Assembly (NCBI GenBank): GCA_009760855.2
Contig: WPIO01000009.1
Location: 4,125,001 to 4,189,000 of the forward strand
DNA: 64,000 bases
DNA from: Cristatella mucedo
Taxonomy: Eukaryota > Bryozoa > Phylactolaemata > Cristatellidae
Direction: 5' to 3'
The position numbers and the translations under genes are program-made. Positions 38,855-51,790 of the stretch are shown in pieces. The notes under the pieces are model-generated. The model had not been told where the DNA came from, did no database searches, and saw nothing but the letters and a program-made list of their open reading frames with translations. Every line of letters starts with the position of its first letter. Position 1 is the first letter of the stretch.

Positions 38855-39064
38855 ATATGTTCACTACCTCAACTGATCGCCTGACTCTGCTATGCTTCCC
38901 GCTTTCTCTTTGTTTCGTGAGACGAAGTCTGTTGGCTACCGAATGCGTACCGAAAGCCACTTAGGCTGTGAGTGCGCTATACAAAGTTCTCCTGCGTAAC
39001 ACTCACGTGGTCTTTATGACTTTGCGGAATTACAGACGGAGATACATTGCATTACATTACATTA
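38855..39064 (+). mobile_element. LINE 3' UTR fragment
   Basis: cactacctcaactgatcgcc through acagacggagatacattgca and a short (CATTA)n-like end. Confidence 0.78.
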
Positions 39065-39617
39065 GAGCCTAACGAGGGAGTGTAGCCGAAAGTTGTCACA
39101 TACCGAAGTTGATTGTGCTAGATTTTTTTATTATCCCGGCTGAATACGGGCTTATTAAAGGAGGGGCGTTGCAGCCCTTTGACTAATGTATCTTAGGATT
39201 GCAGCTATGGTTATCGCTTTCATCCTCAAAGCTCAATGAGCTTTAGACTCGTACCAAGTATTCGAAGAGACTGTCCATTAGTGACACTGAGCTTCCGGTG
39301 CTCAAATCCAAAAAGTTGAATTGAAAGATGTAAGCTAATTTAAATGAAGGGTCAGTAATGCCCAAGCACGATGTTATCCGAGATTTGAGTAAGGATCGAC
39401 CGCAACAAATTTCAAGAGTAGGGAGTGTATGAAAACATTTTGACCCAGAGAGCGTCTGGCTACAATCTCGTCTCGCTCGCTCTCAATCGACGTCTCGCTC
39501 CCAATGCGATTTAGACAGCCAGAAGTACTCAGAAAGCAACCCGTGGACTAGTGGTATTGGAATAAGGAAAAATTAAACTAGTTCTGCAACTAAGAGAGGA
39601 CTCAGCCGCTCGTCCGA

Positions 39618-39850
39618 TATGGCGGCAGCGGATTAGCTGCCATATTACACAACCTCCATCTGAGCTTTACCGGCTCTCCATTAGGCAGCGAATCGTATTT
39701 CCCATTCTGACTTAAGTAATTAGTTTGAATAGGGCTTTCTCGCTCCTCCCGTGCGCTCTCTCGCACATGCACTCGCTCCTTGCCATCGAGTCATCTCATC
39801 GTCCCGCGCAGTGAATGGAAATGCTTTGGCGATCGAACCTTCAGACCTTC
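39618..39850 (+). mobile_element. Degraded LINE C-terminal fragment
   Basis: Shows a decayed version of the WLPI-RQRI / SLNRAFS / LPCALSHMHSLLAIESSHR region seen at 43.6-43.9 kb. Confidence 0.5.
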
Positions 39851-40269
39851 AGATCTTAGATCAACACCGAGGATAAATAATGATCCGTTAATGATAAAAC
39901 TAGCGGAAGGACAATTCGACAACCCGTTAAGCTCGTCCGCGAAATAAAGCCAAGACAGCTCTCCCTATTCATGAATGTACGTTTAATTTGGAGACTTGTC
40001 GCAAGCAGTGCGGGTAAGTCGCTCTGTCGCTGACGCAATGCTGACAAGGCCGTACAGCTTGCTATCAGCTGGAAGGGACTAGCGTTAGCCTTTTTTGACA
40101 CATTGCTGCTTTTAAATTTCGGAATCTAGAAGAAATTACTTAATTTACCGAAGGTCCGTTTCGGACGCGAAGCCCCCATGAGCCAGTAAAAAGAAAAAGT
40201 GGGGAGGAACTACTAGGGAAGGGTTAGGATGAAAGATGAACCATTTAACCTTGTGAAACTCGTAGAGAC

Positions 40270-40328
40270 GATAGCTAAAAAGCCCTTTGAGGGCGCTTTA
40301 TCAAGTGTATTATTATTATTATTATTAA
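40270..40328 (+). mobile_element. LINE 3' tail fragment
   Basis: gagggcgctttatcaagtgt followed by six ATT units. Confidence 0.7.
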
Positions 40329-40785
40329 ACACCAAGTGCTGCTTATTGCTGCCGTGCTCTGTTACCATGGGCTACTATTATATCGAGTGTTGAGGCGCGA
40401 CTATTTAGCCACGCTTTGAAGCGCTAACTACACTAGAGCACTACTCTAACTACACCTCTGCAAGAACGGGCACAATTTCGAGCGATGTGTGTGCGGTTAA
40501 GGACTCGAGCGCATACATCGAGCCGCTACAGCCCAATCGTATAAGCACAGGCTATCCTAAGATATTGTTCGCCCGGTGACGAGCTACGCAGACTCTGGCG
40601 TCCCCTGCTTTAGCCCCCTGATCCAGCATCAGAGGACACTGCCCCATACCCCCGTCGGTGCGCCTTTGGGTATAAGTAAATAATCATTAAGGAATATTAA
40701 TCGTTAGACGTAGTCTTCGTCATTCTTTTAGGTGCTTGCCAGAATCAGTTGTGCAGCCAAGAGGTCTGGCAGCTGTTACTTAACA

Positions 40786-40931
40786 ATAATGGTAATAATA
40801 ATATTATATCATTTATTTGTATAGCGCCCAAAGAGGACTTTATGTCTATTCAGGCGCTTCACATATGCCATGGGACTCGAGCTAACGACCTCAGCCAGAC
40901 TTGGTCGAGGCGAGCACTTTAACCACTGGCC
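40786..40931 (-). mobile_element. tRNA-headed SINE (family A)
   Basis: On the minus strand: ggccagtggttaaagtgctc head, gctcgagtccc box B, catatgtgaagcgcctgaat and a LINE-like tail ending in (ATT/AAT) repeats. Same family as the nested copy at 32.3 kb. Confidence 0.78.
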
Positions 40932-41158
40932 AAAAAACCAGTGCTACTTATGTTGCTTTTGTGCAAAAGAAGTCACCCAGAGCCGTTTCAGTTGGTGTAC
41001 TAACTCTACCCTATCTCTGGGAACTCATTGCACCATCGACCTCTACGGCTTGTCAGAATGGTGGTCACCTCCCGAGTCTGATTAAGCCACGTTTACATGG
41101 TTCAAATCGCATACGATAAACTTTTCCACGTTTTATAATGTTCATGATGCTCTTTGAT

Positions 41159-42440
41159 AATAATAATAATAATAGATATATAGAACCCCCTTATAGAACT
41201 GCATTTCTTTTTAGGCACTTAACAGATGCTGTAAGAAAAGCACGAATAAATTAATAGTGGTAATAATCGCCATGTCATCAAGCATAACATTGTTAGATGT
41301 GACACGCACTGGGTCAACGTGTAGATCGAATCGTTTGTATTAGCGTGCTCAATAAACAACAAGCATAACATATTTAGATGACGAGCACTGGGTCAACGTG
41401 TAGATATGGCCAGTAGTAACAGGCACAGTGTCAGTACGCATAAACACAAATGGAGAATCGTAAGGACCCGCTAAAAGCTGAAATAAACAAGCTCGCTTTA
41501 AGCTTTTTAAATGTCGTCATGTCATGGGATGTCCATACGTCAGTCGGAAGTGAGTTCCAGGCTTTGAGAGTATACGAACAGAAGGCGGGGTCTCAAATGA
41601 ATTTGAGGATCGCACGAAGTATGGCTAAACGACTTGAGTCAGAACATCGGATTGTACTATGCTTGGCCTGATGGGTGAGTACTTCTGATAGGTAGGCTGG
41701 AGCCAGAGAATGAAGGGACCTCAAAGTAAGTGACAGAACCTCGAAGTCGATTCACTGCTTGATCGAGAGCCAGTGCAGGTCAACAAGAAGTAGTGTGATA
41801 TGGTGATTGCGACGCTCACGACAGACAAGCCTAGCTGCAATGTTTTGTATCAGCAGTAAGTATTGCACAAGGCCTGATTGTACAAGGCCGGTAGATCACC
41901 AAGCAATGAGTAACAGAAGCCTAAACAGCATGTCACAAATGCATGGATCAATTTTGATGTAGCATCCCTGCCTATGCGAGCCCAGATTTTAGTAGTGCTA
42001 TGTAACAGAAGGTAAGCAGACTTGACTGTGTAGCTGTTATGGTCGTCTAATAAAAGTTCACTTAAGAACAGGACACCTAGATTTTGTGCGGATGCAAAAG
42101 GAAATATTCTGGCAGAGCCGATTTTGAGCGTTAAGTTTTCCGATTTCTTAGTCAGACTTGGTCTGGGTCTGCCCATAAATACTAAGCTGGTTTTGCCGTC
42201 ATTTAATTTAAGAAAGTTTGCTTCCATCCATGTGCGGATGTCAGCAGCACAAGCAGAAAGAGAACTGAGACAATTTGACGTGCTGGAAGGTTGGTAGAGA
42301 TCAAAGAAAAGGTATAACAGAGTGGCGTCTACAGAAGTGAGAGCCTATATTGTGCTTGGCGATCACATCAGCAAGAGGGAAAGTATAAAGTGTGAAAAGA
42401 AGCAGACCAAGACACAGAACCATTAGGTACGTCGTACTTG
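41159..42440 (-). mobile_element. CR1/L2-type LINE, C-terminal half of reverse transcriptase and 3' end
   Basis: Minus-strand translation gives VPNGSVSW-like, LFTLYTFPLADVIAK, a changed catalytic box (SVDATLLYL), WMEANFLKLNDGKTSLVFMG, SAQNLGVLFL and SAYLLLHSTTK. It ends in (TTA)n at 41159. Inactive. Confidence 0.82.
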
Positions 42441-43118
42441 AGTAGTTCCTCGGATGATCTTTGTCCATTCACATCAATACTCTGGAGACTCCCACTACGA
42501 GGCAAGGTTGAGAGCTTGACTGGTATTCGTCACGCGCTAGCTAAGACTAGCACCGTAACGAGAGATATTTTTTCGGCCTAGCTCTGTCCGGATGTAGACG
42601 CAGCTAGAAACCCTTTGTAACTGTAAGCTTCTGCAAACTGAAAATTGCAGAGCCTTTGCCAAGCCTTGCTTCACCATATTGATGGTATTGGCCCAAATTC
42701 TTTTGATCTTACTACGAGAGAGACTCTCATGAGAAGTATCTGGTAAAGGCAGCATTGCTCAAAAGTATTTGCATAACTTTGGTCTGCATGAGCGTATGTC
42801 CAGCGAATTTTGGCCGTATCATATAATAATGTTAGGATTTAGTAGAACTCTTCCTAGATTAGTTCCCTGATTACTTCTTTCTTTTAAGCCTGTCGACAGA
42901 TTCTTATACCATGGTTCAATTTCATACAACCAAGATGCTCAAACTTACTGCGATGTTGACGATGTTCTATGATCTTAGATAGATTCTTTTAATTGATTCT
43001 TGTTCATTGTAGCCACTGTCAAACAAAATTGAGATCATGAAAAAGTCACCTTAGCGATGCCTGAGCGTTGATTCTATGAGTTTTTAGGCTGTAAAGGCCT
43101 TTTTGATCCGTCTTCCTT

Positions 43119-43210
43119 TGCAGCAAATTGTAGAGTGCCTAGAAAGAGAGTGAGTTCTCTGAGAGCGCTATATCAAATGTATTATCATCATCGTTGCTGT
43201 TATTATTTTT
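43119..43210 (+). mobile_element. LINE 3' tail fragment
   Basis: gcagcaaattgtagagtgcc, a gagagtgagttctctgagag core, then ATT-rich end. Confidence 0.72.
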
Positions 43211-43504
43211 ATCCGCCCAGCCGTGATCTAAAAATGCATCCCCTTATTACGAGGCACTTCCGCAAATCCTTACTCGATATGTCACAGTTCGGGACCAATC
43301 GCGCAGCCGGTCGTTCATTCATCGCCCGTCTGTCATCGATCTATCGAGCTCGGCGCTGGAGGTAATTGCTATGCTGGCCAATCACTTTTCGGTACGTCAA
43401 TTGACAGCTCGGTCATTACTAAAAAGCCAGGCTCTCTGCCTTGCTTGAAGTAGTCGCGCGCCCGAGCTAGTTCGTGGCTTGGGCGTCGCGTCTGGGCTAT
43501 AACA

Positions 43505-44076
43505 ATTCCTTCCATACAGGACTCCTGGCCTGCGTCCGTAATCGTCTGCAACTGGTGCAAAACTTGGAGCTCCTCTGATTTATAATGTGTGGCGTAGCTG
43601 CCGCAGCACGTCAGGCACGTATGTCAGAGCTTCGCAGAGCCTCCCAATCAAGTATCGAAACGACTTTCTCAGTCTGGCCTACAGATCGTTTGCCTCGATT
43701 GCCCCGGCTTACCTGTCTGACTGTCTAGCTCTTCCAGTGTGCTTTCTCGCACCTGCACCCGCTCCTCACGATCGAGTCATCGCTCGTCGTTCAGTCATCC
43801 CTGCCGTCCCTCGAACTAAACTGAAATCCTTTGTTACTGAGCCTTTCGTTCGTATGAACCGAAAGTCTGGATTTCGTTTCTGGCTCCTGTGCCTACCTGT
43901 ATACGTCAGCTCGTTTGCACTCAACACTCGTTTGCTCGATGTTATTGCATCTGCTGCTTGCTGATGTTAGCACCAATCGTTTGGTAATGCTTTCTATATC
44001 TGGAAAGTGCCTAGAAAGAGATTCAGTTCTCTGATGGCGCTATACAAATGTATTACTATCATTTTTATTATTGTAC
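43505..44076 (+). mobile_element. CR1/L2-type LINE C-terminus and 3' tail
   Basis: Translates to SGLLACVRNRLQLVQN, LSLAYRSFASIAPAYLSDCL and VIPAVPRTKLKSF, then the tail gtgcctagaaagagattcag and gcgctatacaaatgta. Confidence 0.8.
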
Positions 44077-44814
44077 AGCTACCTTCAAAGGGCGGCAGAA
44101 GGCATTTCTGCCCCCAAAATGATACCAGATTCGGCTGGAATGCGTTAGTGGAAGCTTATTGCTGATGCTTGCCAGCCCTGCAATGAACTTGAAACGAACA
44201 CTATTCTCGATAGCTTAATATGTAGAATACGATAGTGGTAACCTAGAGGTTTTGGGATCTTTACACTCTCAAAGCAAAATTGTGTTTCGGTACTCGGTAC
44301 AGCGGAGGACGGTCTCCAGTCTGTCGCTCTGGATTTAAAAAAAAAACAATAAATGTACGGCACCCATGCAAAAACGCACAAGAAGCCACTCCGGCCGCTG
44401 GTTAGTGAGACCACCTCCCACCGGCTTGTGACTCGCATTGCATCATGCACATTTTAGAATGCACATTCTACAGGAAAAGTGACATGTTTTATCGGGTGCA
44501 GGAAAAGCTGCACTCAGTAGTAGATACGTCTTGGTCTCAGGCTAGAATGATAAAACGTCGGTGTCAAGCTAGGTTGTGTTGGTGAGATACGCCAAGAATG
44601 AGTTCTCGACATTCGATGCACACTAGCTGAAGGCCCGATCACCGGAAGATTTCAAGTGAGTGCGAAAACACTACGAGACGAAAGTGGCTCTAGAGCAGCA
44701 CTCTGAGCAGCCGAGGGTTTCTGGAGATGCATTGAAGCTCGGCGACACTGCTGCAACTGCTGTCGGCTCGGCGAGGAAAATGACAAGACAACTACAGCGG
44801 TGGCGGCCTCGAAG

Positions 44815-45775
44815 AAATGAAATGCAATGTAATGCATCTCCGTCTGCTACTCCAAAAAGCATCAAAGACTACGTGGGTGTTACGCAGGAGCATTTTGTAT
44901 TTGCCCACTCACAGCCTAAGCGGCTTTCGGTACGCATTCGGTACCCAATAGACTTCGTCTCACGCAACAAAGACAAAAGTGGGAAGCATAGCAGAGCCAG
45001 GAGAGCAGTTGAGGTAGTGAGTAGCATGGAAGTAGCAGCTCAGGACCGCTGAAAAGGATGTGCCACAGTCGGCAGTAGGAGAGTAGTTGTCGTTGCGTAA
45101 GAATTGTGGAAACGAGTTCCACAGTCGAGGACCTGCAGAACTAAAGCTTCTGTCACCAATGGTCTTTAAGCGAAGGAATGGAACAGCTAACGTATTTTCC
45201 ATACAGGACCTGAGGGCACAGTGAGGCTAAAACTGGTGTGCAATCCAGCTAGGTATCGAGGAGCCAAGCCGTGGCGGGCCTTGTGGGTCAGCGTAAAAAC
45301 TTTGCTCTGTAATCTTTGATCAACCGGCAGCCATCCTAGTTCTTTTGGCAAAGGAGACACGTGGTCAAACCTCTAGCATTTGCAAATTAGCCTTGCAGCC
45401 ATATTCATAGCCATTTTCAGTGGCCTAGTTGCTTTTTTCGGTAGCTCAGCCAAAAAGGGAATTACAATAATCAATCCGAGACAGAACTAAGAAGCTAGTT
45501 AAATGTTTTGCAAGCCACCGTGGAAGACAGCTCTTTATCTTAGATAAGAATAGGACATGATGGCTAGCTGTAGAAGCAGTTTTCGGAATGAAGTTTTTAA
45601 AATTTAGGCAGCTGTCGAAAACGACACCTAAATTTCGAGCACGTGGTGATGGTCGCACAACAGCATCACCTATTAGAAAAGCAAAGCCTTCTAATCCAGC
45701 CACATGCTTAGGGTGTCCTGTGAGCAGCAGTTCAGGAAGCCGTCCGAGAAATATTCTCGCTAGCAATGTACGCTA
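44815..45775 (-). mobile_element. CR1/L2-type LINE 3' part, related to the 32-kb copy
   Basis: Minus strand: LLTGHPKHVAGLEGFAF, ARNLGVVFDSCLNFKNF, LSRIDYCNSLFG, then NTLAVPFLRLKTIGDRSF, GPRLWNSFPQFLRN and the 3' untranslated end. It gives the empty site for the SINE nested in the 32-kb copy. Confidence 0.85.
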
Positions 45776-46377
45776 GAGTCTAATGAGGTGGTAAAGCCGA
45801 GCGTTGAAATCTATTATAGTTTAGTCAGGAGCTTTTTATAATACCGGCTGAGGAAAGCCTTAAGTTAATGAGGGGCGCCGAAGCCCGGCGGCTAAGGTCT
45901 TAATTTAGGCTAGTCATTACAGATATCATTCACTGTTCGCGGCTTTCTTACTATATAAGGCTAAGAATCGATTACCCGATAAGCTAAGGCCAAGGAAGCA
46001 TAAAAGCCGAAGACATCTCGTAGGCACGGAATTGTGCTCTGGCAGCCGAGCTGAGTGGTGCTCAAGGCTAATGAGCCGCAAGAGAGAGTTGGCATGCCCT
46101 TAGGCTGCTCTTAGGAGTTGTCTGCTCTTAGGTGTTTGCAATCCTCCGTCGCCACCGAATAGACTACTCTACGCTACGGATACGGACTTTTTTATCTTTA
46201 TGTATGGGTGCTCTTAGTTGCTGCCGCTTTTATAAATCTCTGGTATTCCTGCGTTCATTTGTAGTGCGCCTAATGGCCGCCAAACGCAATACAAGGCTCT
46301 GGACTTCACCGGTATTTATCTCGCGTCAGCTGAGACTAGCGCCGTGACGAGCGCTGCGTTTGAAGCCTAAGAAAATA

Positions 46378-46540
46378 CTAACTGATTCAACAGTCTCTTT
46401 TGTATTGCGACAGAAGTGCCCTTACGGCTATCACTACCGCTTGCAGCAGCAATAAAGGATCGCTCTAGCTAGGATTCGAACCCACGACCGAGGTCATGAA
46501 AAGCAATAGTCTTACTTAGAATGCTATCACGGCTCACCGC
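46378..46540 (-). mobile_element. tRNA-headed SINE (family B)
   Basis: Near full length on the minus strand; ggattcgaacccacgaccga is the box B complement, and the head ends ggctcaccgc. Confidence 0.78.
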
Positions 46541-47518
46541 TAGCTCTGTCAATACGAGGAAGCCGTTACACCCTATTTTTAGCAGTAAGCATGGTCTCCG
46601 GGTGTAAATGTAGTCGGTTAAAGGACTTGGAGCTTAATTTTCATTAATTTGTGATGCAGTTTTCGTTAAAATAACGAATTAGTGAGCTTATTCAACCACT
46701 TATGGGCATGAGAAAGACGGAACAATGTGGCAGTGGTCGCAATGAATCCGTCTCTTCCGAACGTTTAAAAGAATGTAAAGATACGCAGCTAAACATATGC
46801 GCACGGCACGAAACTTTCTCGACATTTTTCGTGTGCAAATTTAAGAAAACTTCAGCAGGTTCAACGTTTTCTATCCCGTATCTTTGTTTTCGGAGAGCGG
46901 TTCTGCCTTTACTAATGGGAATTAGCCAAAATATGTATATACATTTTTTAATGGATTTTTACACTCACTTACTATGAACGCTACTTCTGTTGAAGGTGTC
47001 AAACATTGAGTTCAGGCACATATGTGTATGCCTTTCAACTCGTTGGAGAAACCAGGTGCTCATGTCAATGCCCAGCTGAATGGTATCGGCACAATTGTGC
47101 AATGCAGAATATTAAACATGTGCCAGGCATCAAAACTGACTTCGAAATGAATAAAAAAATATATGAATAATAAAAGTGCGATCCTGAAGAAATGGCGCCT
47201 AGCAAGCGGTGACCAAATAGTATGACTTGGAAAAAGGGAAACGGGTTACTTTAAACCGGATGAAGAGGAATGAGATAAAGACGGGACTGCGAAAAAAGCG
47301 AGAAGAGAGCTACTAAAACTTCAGAAGAAGTGAAAGAGTGAGGATAGAAAAGTCATTTAGAAGGACCCTTTGAAAATTAAACCCGGCGGAAATTTAACTT
47401 GAGATTATTGCGAGAAACAAAATGCAACGAAGCAGACCGAAATAGACGAACCAATGGAATTTTGGAAAGCGACAAGAACAGGCTGAAAGCGAAATCTATA
47501 GGGCCGGAGAGAGAGGAG

Positions 47519-47521
47519 GGG

Positions 47522-47578
<57 letters not shown>

Positions 47579-47584
47579 GGCTGG

Positions 47585-47634
<50 letters not shown>
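47519..47634. repeat. (GACA)n then (GGCA)n compound microsatellite
   Basis: About 60 bases of GACA followed by about 52 bases of GGCA. One base change (A to G) in the unit separates the halves. Confidence 0.97.
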
Positions 47635-47635
<1 letters not shown>

Positions 47636-47974
47636 ATAGATAGAGAGAGAGACGACGCGATGGGTTGAGTATAAATAACGGAAAATGAAGATACAAAGAA
47701 AAGCTATGAGAAAAATGAGAACGTCGAAACTATGAAAGCGTTAGAACGACAAGAATAAAACAGGAAGCGTGATGAGCAAGAAGGTCGGACTGTAGGCTGA
47801 AGCTCTGTGAAGTTGCAGCCACGCACGCCGTTGACAACTGAACAGACGAGCCACTAAACTTTGCTGCAGTCGCAGAGACTGAGGGCGCAGGCCTTGAGTC
47901 TTTAATAAAGGAGTTGCTGTAATCTAGCCGCGACATTACACTGGTTTTCATGACTTACTCTTGCCTAAAAAGCT

Positions 47975-48085
47975 GTTGTACAGTGCATCTCCGTCTGTAA
48001 CTCCACGAAGCCGCAAAGACTCAGTCGGTAATACGCAAGAGAGTTTTATATATCGCACTCGAAGCCAAAGCATCGCCTTTGCCCA
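47975..48085 (-). mobile_element. LINE 3' UTR fragment
   Basis: gcatctccgtctgtaactcc through ttatatatcgcactcgaagc, as at 37.8 kb. Confidence 0.65.
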
Positions 48086-48618
48086 AGCAGCGAGGAGAGT
48101 GCCCTGCGATTACCCGTACCAAGACGGACGTGGAATCTGGTGCGGCTGACCTGTACTGGGTGGGCATCGCAGACGAACGGTAATTAGGTTGGCGGCCAGT
48201 GCGGCTGTGCTAAAGTCGCAGATGCGCAGGCAATTAAATCAGTTGGCTATTAGCCTCTCCAAGGTCTTCCAACTTAAAGGTGACACTAGGCTCACTTGTA
48301 GCTTTTAGGTGTAATCCATCTACTGCGAGTATCTTTGATGCAATCTGCAAGGGAGGTAAGATAGTCGAAGGCGGAGCGAGAATAAAAATGATAAGGAGAG
48401 GAGCTGAGTGCCATCAGCGTAGAAATGAGAGCCACAAATGCCAAGTTTGCGTTTGGTGATGAAGGCGTCCACAAGGAAAATATAGATAATGAAAAACAAA
48501 TAGAGCCTAAGACTGGACCCAGAGTTGTCCCTAACTTTAAGGCGTCTCGTAACAGATAGTCATTTATATCTACACTGATTTCTCTCACCTGTGCGTAACA
48601 AAGTACGTTCGACTGATT

Positions 48619-48623
48619 CTCTC

Positions 48624-48694
<71 letters not shown>
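48619..48694. repeat. (CT)n microsatellite
   Basis: 76 bases of CT with one early CA. Confidence 0.97.
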
Positions 48695-48696
<2 letters not shown>

Positions 48697-49426
48697 ATTC
48701 CGGTCCAGGAGGCCTGAAATCTTTTATGATTTTCAATCGATGGTGACAGCTTGAAATCTGAGTTCGACTTTTCCTTTCACTGGACATATCGGTACTTGGC
48801 ACGCCGCGATCGTAAGTGGACATAACCAGAACCCGCTGGCGGTCACATTGCATTAACCTCGTGGCTGGCGCGATAAATGCCGACACCGCATACCACACGG
48901 TGTATTCGCAAAGCGTTCGTCGCCTGTAAAAAGAGCAATGCAAATTGCATTGCAGCTGGACAAGCCGGGGGTATGCTTCTGGCGACCCTGTACGCGCAAT
49001 CAATTTAATTAGAAGAACCAGTTTCTCACGAAACCTATGGCCGCCGATCCCAATTTTCTGACCAAATACGCCGAATAGGTCTTTTTCGAAAAAGTCATCG
49101 ATGACAAGAAGTGGATTGGAGTACTTGGCTGGAAGATTAAAGTAGCTAATGAGCGGACGTTGCCCGTGTGTTCAAACAGCGGTGCCGTGCTACAGACACT
49201 AGAAACTCCTCCTATTATTATTGTTAAGGTTCTCGGGCGACTTTCGCGTATTCACCTGGCGAAATGCCCTGCGATCACTACCGCTACCCTTGGCCACTGA
49301 CTTTGATCTAAAGACTGCTTATTAATCAAGTTCTCGGCAATCAGGCTTTTGAGATGCCCACTATATAGTTACAGCAGGTGTGTGTAGGCGGATATCTGCG
49401 CGACTGCCGACCTGTCTGACTTATTA

Positions 49427-49490
<64 letters not shown>
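49427..49490. repeat. (GA)n microsatellite
   Basis: 64 bases with one AAA interruption; inverted relative to the CT tract at 48.6 kb. Confidence 0.97.
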
Positions 49491-49492
<2 letters not shown>

Positions 49493-50141
49493 TGCTCCTA
49501 GTCACTCTTTATTCGCAGCCGCGAGATGCGACGGTGCCTTACGTCAGTCCGACTCTGCCTTACGCTGGTAACGAGCCACCGGCCGAGACTTCTGTCGTCG
49601 CATTGGTCACCTGCCATTTGAGCTGTAATATCCAAGCAGTACCTTTCTCTTTTTCTCGAGCATTATCGTTGACGTCGTTCCGGTTGTGACATTTTGCGCC
49701 GGACTCCGGCCGCCTGGCGTGGTGCGGGCGGCAGGCTCGTACGCATCGCGCACTTTCTCGCACGCTTTCTCGTAGCCGAACTAGTGCGACTCAGACGATC
49801 GATCGCAAGTCGCGAGTCGTGCTTGATCAGGTTATGGAGTCGGTTTTAAAACGTAAGCACCTCGGTATTTCCGTCTCCTCCGTAGCGGTCTAGAAAAGTC
49901 TTTTCGCTCCAAAAGACCGCTGGGAAGGGAAGGGAAGGTTGCGACGAAGGTTTCGCTAACGAAGTGCTGCCGGAAGCGCCCGCTCAGCGCCCGACAGCGC
50001 TTCTATCTGGAAAGAGACGCCGAAGCTGTGGGACGCCCAAGAAGTGCCACCGCTACGCGAGTCTCTGCAAAGCCCGCTAAGCAAACGTAGGGAGAGCGAA
50101 TACGCGCAGGAGACCGAATCGGCGGTGAGCGCAACTCTCAC

Positions 50142-50402
50142 AGCGAAGCCAGCGAAGCCAGCGAAGCCAGCGAAGCCAGCGAAGCCAGCGAAGCCAGCGA
50201 AGCCAGCGAAGCCAGCGAAGCCAGCGAAGCCAGCGAAGCCAGCGAAGCCAGCGAAGCCAGCGAAGCCAGCGAAGCCAGCGAAGCCAGCGAAGCCAGCGAA
50301 GCCAGCGAAGCCAGCGAAGCCAGCGAAGCCAGCGAAGCCAGCGAAGCCAGCGAAGCCAGCGAAGCCAGCGAAGCCAGCGAAGCCAGCGAAGCCAGCGAAG
50401 CC
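50142..50402. repeat. 9-bp minisatellite, 29 exact copies
   Basis: Unit agcgaagcc, 261 bases, no mismatch seen. The unit has no stop in any frame, so it opens all six frames (for example repeated AKP on plus, or LAS and GFA on minus). No ATG-led gene fits, so it is called non-coding. Confidence 0.97.
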
Positions 50403-51723
50403 ACTTTGACAACCTCGCGAAGAGGTCACCTCTGACTGACGTCGAACGCGTCGTCTGCTGATTTGACGATATTAAAAAAAAGCTAAGCACCTACCTGCTC
50501 CTCGCCGCAATAGCTCTGCCGGGGGAATGTATATTTGAGTGCTACGTTGTTGGCTCTGAGATTGTGCATGTTTTGACTAACCCGGTGGCATGCTTCCCTT
50601 CCAACATGCGTAAAGCACCTAGAAAGATGTGAGGCTCTCTTGGAAAGCTAGTGTAGACATTTGTGTTGCAATTTTATTCGTTATCATTAGTACTATTGGT
50701 AGCCTACATCTAGAGAGCCTGAAGGTGCGCACCGATCGCGCTGCGCCCACCGGGCCTCTTTAGCCTCGCTCTCGAGACATGCTCGACTCCATCTGAAGAC
50801 ACACTCTCAGCCTGCGTGCGAAATCCTCCCGATCCCCCCTCTGAGCCCCGTAGCCCCGAAAGTCCGGCGGCCCCCAGCTCGGGGAGAGGCGGCTAGACTT
50901 TCAGGCAAGGGCCGCGCGCGCGGAGCAAGCAGCTTCTAGCGCTCTAGCCCCGCCTACTAGCCCTTCCCCCTCGCTCGCCCTCTGCTACCTCTTCTCAATG
51001 AGCGTCGGCTCAGCTCCCAGAGCGGCTGCAGCCGAGGAACGGCCGACGGCGGTTTCCCTGAGAAGCGTTTCGCGAAAAGCCGGCCGCGGACGCCACCCGA
51101 CCGACGCGCTTCCGTTAAACCATTTCGAAGAAAATTCCAAACTGAAGAAGATGCAGGCATCGCGTCGCACTTTGGCGATGTTCGGCGAGAGTTCATCTGG
51201 GAAGCGACGCGAGCGAGAATCGCCAATTAGCGCTGTGCGTTTAAAAAAAATAAGTACGGTCACTCGTACAGCGTCGCAGCAGGAGCTAGGTCGGCCGACT
51301 TCGCTGCGGTCGCTGAGCAGAGGATGTGAGAGCCGCCTCCGCGCTGGCTGCGTCCGCAGAGCGGCGTCCACCGCGGATCGGCGCAGCCGGCCAATCAGCG
51401 ATAGCTTCCGCTGCGCTCAGCAGCTTCCGCTGCGCTCGGCCGAGTTTCGGTCGCAGCCGCGTACCGCTGGCTAGCGCGACTCGACGTCGCGCTCCGCTGC
51501 TTTCCGCAGCCAATTCAGGCCAGCGCCATGATGCCGGATGCGCCGAACGTCGCTACAGCGGAGCGACCCGAGTGCGCACGCTGCCGCTCGTGGCGAATGC
51601 TGAATGTCGGCGCCGTAGGTTTTTCCTCTTTGTCGTCGTCGCACGAAGCCGCCACCGCAGAGTGGCTGCAGCTGTCAGAAGCGCGGCCGCTGTGCTCGGA
51701 GGAGGACGGAGCCTCCGCCTCTC
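50403..51723. other. GC-rich region upstream of gene B
   Basis: GC-rich from about 50.7 kb, with several open frames typical of high-GC sequence. No exon can be supported before 51724. Probably holds the gene B promoter (inference). Confidence 0.4.
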
Positions 51724-51790
51724 ATGCTTCGCTGCGGTGAAGTTCTTATTCTGCTAGCCGCCCTCCACCCTCCGCACCTTCTCGTGGAAG
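51724..51790 (+). CDS. Gene B exon 1, signal peptide
   Basis: ATG at 51724 opens MLRCGEVLILLAALHPPHLL, a plausible short signal peptide, and the exon ends after VE plus one base at donor gtgagg (phase 1). No other upstream ATG in frame is needed. The region before it (about 51.0-51.7 kb) is GC-rich and could hold the promoter, but no TATA box was recognised. Confidence 0.75.

Larger units (their letters stand above)
30084..51723. other. Gene-poor interval between genes A and B
   Basis: 21.6 kb with no supportable host gene. It holds LINE fragments on both strands, SINEs, and simple repeats listed separately. Stretches with nothing recognised include 30950-31720, 33720-34520, 34660-35080, 35170-35840, 38020-38850, 39070-39610, 42450-43110, 44090-44810, 45780-46370, 46545-47515 and 49000-49420. 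Confidence 0.55.

Noticed and set aside
50044-50409. AKP-repeat protein gene
   Set aside because: The start is GTG, the frame has no ATG before the preceding stop, and the repeat opens all frames by its composition.
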